64,000 bases of DNA from Desulfosarcinaceae bacterium (lineage in GTDB: Bacteria; Desulfobacterota; Desulfobacteria; Desulfobacterales; Desulfosarcinaceae), in NCBI GenBank assembly GCA_030066015.1, contig JASJCL010000032.1:1-64000 (forward strand). Reading direction: 5' to 3'. Positions 61,375-64,000 of this stretch are shown piece by piece. The notes under the pieces are model-generated. The model saw only the letters and a list, made by a program, of their open reading frames with translations. It did no database searches and was not told the origin of the DNA. Both the position numbers and the translations under genes were made by a program. How positions within the stretch are numbered: the first letter of the stretch is position 1; each line of letters opens with the position of its first letter.

Positions 61375-62019
61375 ATGGAGTATAATCTACTGATTGTCGA
61401 TGATATTTCAGAAAATATCCAGGTGCTCGGGCATGCCCTTGCCAAAGAGCACTATTCTGTCTCCTTTGCCACGGATGGCCACCAGGCGCTGGACATGATT
61501 GCCGAAAGCGCGTTCGACTTGATCTTGTTGGACATTATGATGCCCGTGATGGATGGCTACGAGGTGTGCCGACGGCTAAAGGCGATGCCCGCCAAAAGTG
61601 AGATCCCCGTGATCTTCCTGACCGCCAGAACGGAGTCCGTCGATATCGTCAAAGGCTTTGAGGTGGGGGCAGTGGATTACGTTACCAAGCCATTCAACGC
61701 CCATGAACTGTTGGCCCGCGTTCGGACCCATCTTGAATTGACCCGGGCCCGGAAGATGATCGACCGGCGTAATCGCCAGCTGGCCCGGCAAAATACGGAG
61801 CTGGAAACGATCAACACCGAACTCAAGCGGGCCCTGGAGAGGATCAAGACCCTCGAAGGTATTCTCCCCATCTGCTCTTATTGCAACAAAATCAGGGATG
61901 AGGCAGGGAATTGGAAGCAGCTGGAATCCTATATCAGCTCGCACTCCGAGGCCGAATTCAGCCACGGCATCTGTCCCGCCTGTATCCAGCGCCACCACCC
62001 CGACCTGGCGATCGATTGA
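61375..62019 (+). CDS. Response regulator with C-terminal Cys-pair module
   Basis: This 214-residue protein has a receiver domain (about residues 3-120) with the acidic pair Asp9-Asp10, phosphoacceptor Asp53 in LILLDIMMPVMDGY and Lys105 in VTKPFN. A coiled-coil linker (about 123-160) leads to ILPICSYCNKIRDEAGNWKQLESYISSHSEAEFSHGICPACIQ, with two CxxC pairs (Cys167/Cys170 and Cys200/Cys203) that could bind zinc. The module recurs after receiver and PAS domains in many Desulfobacterota and other bacteria but has no assigned function that I know. It has no DNA-binding domain, so it may act on protein partners. Confidence 0.87.
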   Translation: MEYNLLIVDDISENIQVLGHALAKEHYSVSFATDGHQALDMIAESAFDLILLDIMMPVMDGYEVCRRLKAMPAKSEIPVIFLTARTESVDIVKGFEVGAVDYVTKPFNAHELLARVRTHLELTRARKMIDRRNRQLARQNTELETINTELKRALERIKTLEGILPICSYCNKIRDEAGNWKQLESYISSHSEAEFSHGICPACIQRHHPDLAID

Positions 62020-62025
62020 GCCCCC

Positions 62026-62490
62026 TTAGCGGTGGGCGCTGAGCCCCCTTTGATGCTTGCGTTTGTCCTTACGGTGCTTCTTGCCGGGCGGATATTTGCG
62101 TCGGTGCTCGTCGTGATGCTCATACGGTTTATCTGTGGACAACTCGATGGAGACATAGGTGGTGGACAGCTGGATGTGGCCCGGCAGTGAGGCGCCCACA
62201 CGCCAGCCACGACCCTCCAGGTAAAAGTAGAGGCGCCGTTCGGTGTCATAGTAGGTCCGCTCATTGGGATAATAGCGATAGGAATGCTTTGCCCTGTAGC
62301 CATGGGCCGGTGCATGGGCGGGCGGCCCGGATTTGTGGGATTTTACCCTCTCTTCCTGGGCTGGGGGCTCCTGCGGATCACCCCAACCCACGGTCACATG
62401 CCCCCCGTTCGGAGCCGCGCAGGCCATTAGGATGAGGGCCGTGGGTACCATCGAGACCACCATTCGGAACAGATTTCGCTGTTGACGCAT
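62026..62490 (-). CDS. Small lipoprotein with a basic His/Lys/Arg-rich tail
   Basis: This 154-residue protein has a lipoprotein signal with lipobox LMAC (Cys24). The middle holds a Tyr-rich GYRAKHSYRYYPNERTYYDTERRLYFYLEGRGWRVGASLP segment, seen in small outer-membrane or periplasmic proteins with a repeat like YYPxxxVYYDxxRxxYFY. The tail is rich in Lys, Arg and His (GKKHRKDKRKH). It is convergent with the response regulator, six bases apart. I do not recognise a function. Confidence 0.72.
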   Translation of the reverse strand: MRQQRNLFRMVVSMVPTALILMACAAPNGGHVTVGWGDPQEPPAQEERVKSHKSGPPAHAPAHGYRAKHSYRYYPNERTYYDTERRLYFYLEGRGWRVGASLPGHIQLSTTYVSIELSTDKPYEHHDEHRRKYPPGKKHRKDKRKHQRGLSAHR

Positions 62491-63022
62491 GTTATCTCCT
62501 ACTTCGCGTTATTTCGGCTTCAACAGCTATATCGGCCACGCCAGCCCTTCCTCAAATGAGAGCGACGTCACCCGCAGGCGTCGACCCGATGGACAGGCTA
62601 CCTATCGGAGGGGAGCGCTTTGGTGGATCTGCAAGTTGTGCGGTCAGCCACACGCGGACAATGGGAAGGCAGAATGCCGCCGAGCGGCCCTGGTGGCGCT
62701 GAGACGCGCCGACCCATTTCCGGTGCAATATTCGGAAGGAATTGTAAGGATAGGTGCTAATGCCACTCCTAAGTTTCCGGGTTAGGTGTGATGGTGGTCT
62801 CAGCGATGGTAGGGGTGGCTCCTATGGGTTTGATTGGATGTGGTTGGCACTTACCATCAGAACCGGTTACCTTCATGTTAAAAGCGATGTATCAGATCTG
62901 ATCTAAACGATCCCATCCAAAAACTTCAGGGTTATGACGAGAACTGAGGCCAATATGAGAACCAACCTTGCACGGCCTTCACGAAAAAACGCCATTTACA
63001 AGGCGTCTGCTCAACGCCTTGG
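62491..63022. other. Intergenic region at the compositional boundary
   Basis: This 532-base stretch passes from the GC-rich backbone to AT-richer sequence. A short frame at 62489-62785 contains a CxxC-like stretch but lacks a ribosome site and family resemblance, so I do not annotate it. No RNA element was recognised. Confidence 0.5.
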
Positions 63023-63526
63023 TCATCCATTATTAAAATCTCGCAAGTAGATAATGAAATCTAGGTCCCCCGGTGAATGGCCGTATCTGCTCAATATATC
63101 GGCAACCTCGCTACGATGATGCGTGCCGTGATTAATCAAATGCAATATTGAATGCCATAAGGTATTTTTAAACACCGAGCCGTTCGTTGTCTTGTATGTA
63201 ATTGATCTATTTAAATCACTTCTATTCAAAGTGCCTATAAATTCTCTCATTTTAGACTGTTCATCAACAAGCCGTAACATTAGTGACGCTGGCGTTTTGA
63301 AAAGATTCTCATCAATAAAATGATCGGGTGATATACCTTCCTGGCACCTCAGACGCCAAATCCATTCAGCACTCAATATATGGACGATTGTCCCGCGAAG
63401 GCTTCCGTGACTGTATTCTGTTTGCGAGGTAAATTGATTTGCACTTAATTTTGCCGTTGATTTCATTATTTGTTCAGTTGCCCAACAATTGTAATTAAAT
63501 AAGGTTATTATATCATTTATTTCCAT
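63023..63526 (-). CDS. DinB family protein
   Basis: This 167-residue protein has the DinB/YfiT four-helix bundle pattern: LFNYNCWATEQIMKSTAKL, a HILSAEWIWRLRC helix with a metal-binding histidine, and LWHSILHLINHGTHHRSEVADILSRYG with the HGTHHR motif that supplies the other two metal histidines. The family includes thiol-transferases and damage-inducible proteins. Codon use is strikingly AT-rich compared with the rest of the window, which suggests recent acquisition. Confidence 0.85.
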   Translation of the reverse strand: MEINDIITLFNYNCWATEQIMKSTAKLSANQFTSQTEYSHGSLRGTIVHILSAEWIWRLRCQEGISPDHFIDENLFKTPASLMLRLVDEQSKMREFIGTLNRSDLNRSITYKTTNGSVFKNTLWHSILHLINHGTHHRSEVADILSRYGHSPGDLDFIIYLRDFNNG

Positions 63527-63728
63527 TATTTATCCCGGATCCTGCATCTTAAGTTCAATAGCAACCAAATTTGCAGTTGAAGCGGTGTTTCTTACGGACA
63601 CAATTCTCTTATGGCTGAGCTTAACCTCTGGCTGATGATTTTTAGGGACTTGCAACCAAAAAAAGGACGTGTTTCGGTGACTTCAGGTCGCACCTCATCA
63701 GCTAAAAGTTTGTTTTCTGAAAATCATT
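63527..63728. other. AT-rich spacer between dinB and the transposase fragment
   Basis: The 202 bases here have no recognisable gene. The likely right end of the insertion element lies somewhere in 63650-63728, but I could not identify a terminal inverted repeat since the other end is outside the window. Confidence 0.4.
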
Positions 63729-64000
63729 CTACTGCAATGCCGCCATGGCCTGGTAAAAGACAAATCGCATGGGATGATCCCGTTTGATTTTGACCCAAAG
63801 CCTGCGGCTGCTTCGCACCACATTGGCTGGCAAGTGCAGCAGGAGCAGTCCGATCCGTTTGATGCGAGCGGTGCGAAGCGCTTTAGGCAGCGCAAAGCGG
63901 CGGATGCAATTGAGAAGATTATAGGCGATCAGGCCCGTGATAAACAGGGCGTCGTTGGCCCAAAAATCCCGTGTGCGGATAGCTGTGGCGGCAAAATCGT
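63729..64000 (-). mobile_element. Transposase, C-terminal fragment (IS1380/IS4-like DDE family)
   Basis: A frame on the minus strand enters from the right edge and ends at TAG 63731-63729. Its 90 visible residues contain the stretches NDALFITGLIAYNLLNCIRR, LRTARIKRIGLLLLHLPANVV and RSSRRLWVKIKRDHPMRF. These resemble the C-terminal end of DDE transposases of the IS1380 or group-1 IS4 kind, which have an 'AYNLLN' helix followed by basic residues. The rest of the element, including the catalytic residues, is outside the window, so its intactness is unknown. Confidence 0.7.

Noticed and set aside
62489-62785. A 98-residue frame with a CKLCG stretch
   Set aside because: There is no ribosome site, no family resemblance beyond the CxxC, and it begins next to the start of the divergent lipoprotein gene. 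It is not supported.

Overview
The window is GC-rich, densely coded bacterial chromosome. Gene content points to an anaerobic or facultative Gram-negative from the Desulfobacterota (Deltaproteobacteria), probably near the Desulfobacterales. Outer-membrane TonB-dependent uptake with ExbB/ExbD/TonB, split glycine decarboxylase (gcvPA/gcvPB), a TrpB2-type tryptophan synthase, and a selenium-dependent molybdenum hydroxylase cluster support this; the lineage call is inference. No rRNA, tRNA or CRISPR array was seen.

Layout. 1-2.7 kb: a TetR repressor and a membrane-anchored metallo-beta-lactamase-fold protein with twin operators, then two exported proteins. 2.7-10.9 kb: glycine cleavage (Lrp-type regulator, gcvT, gcvH, gcvPA, gcvPB, lipA, all on the minus strand) with dihydrolipoyl dehydrogenase divergent. 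11.0-12.9 kb: trpB2 and a Cys-rich small gene behind a tryptophan attenuator with a WWW leader peptide. 13-18.6 kb: alr, a DUF1786 protein, purC, an amidohydrolase and a solute-binding protein. 18.7-26.8 kb: YheO-type regulator, ygeY, carbamate kinase, ygeW, selenium-type xanthine dehydrogenase and ssnA, an anaerobic purine-degradation type cluster. 27-30 kb: DUF4015 protein, MntP, zinc-ribbon protein. 30-40.4 kb: a vitamin B12 acquisition island with btuF-btuC-btuD, a cobalamin riboswitch with its terminator, a BtuB-like receptor, a beta-propeller lipoprotein, a BtuF-CbiZ fusion and exbB-exbD-tonB. 40.6-53.4 kb: CBS protein and SLC13 transporter, several single enzymes, a FGGY kinase, a multicopper oxidase and DisA. 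53.7-56 kb: NfeD protease and slipin. 56-62 kb: two tandem LivK-like binding proteins, a hybrid histidine kinase and a response regulator with a Cys-pair output module. 62.5-64 kb: an AT-richer edge with DinB and a transposase fragment.

How the parts work together. GcvT/H/PA/PB with LipA and Lpd make a complete glycine cleavage and lipoylation set. The B12 island can bring corrinoid across both membranes and remodel cobinamides through CbiZ, under riboswitch control. The purine cluster links a molybdenum hydroxylase to carbamoyl transfer and ATP recovery by carbamate kinase. The most striking cis-element is the trp attenuator at 10973-11154, where leader peptide, antiterminator and terminator can all be read from the sequence.
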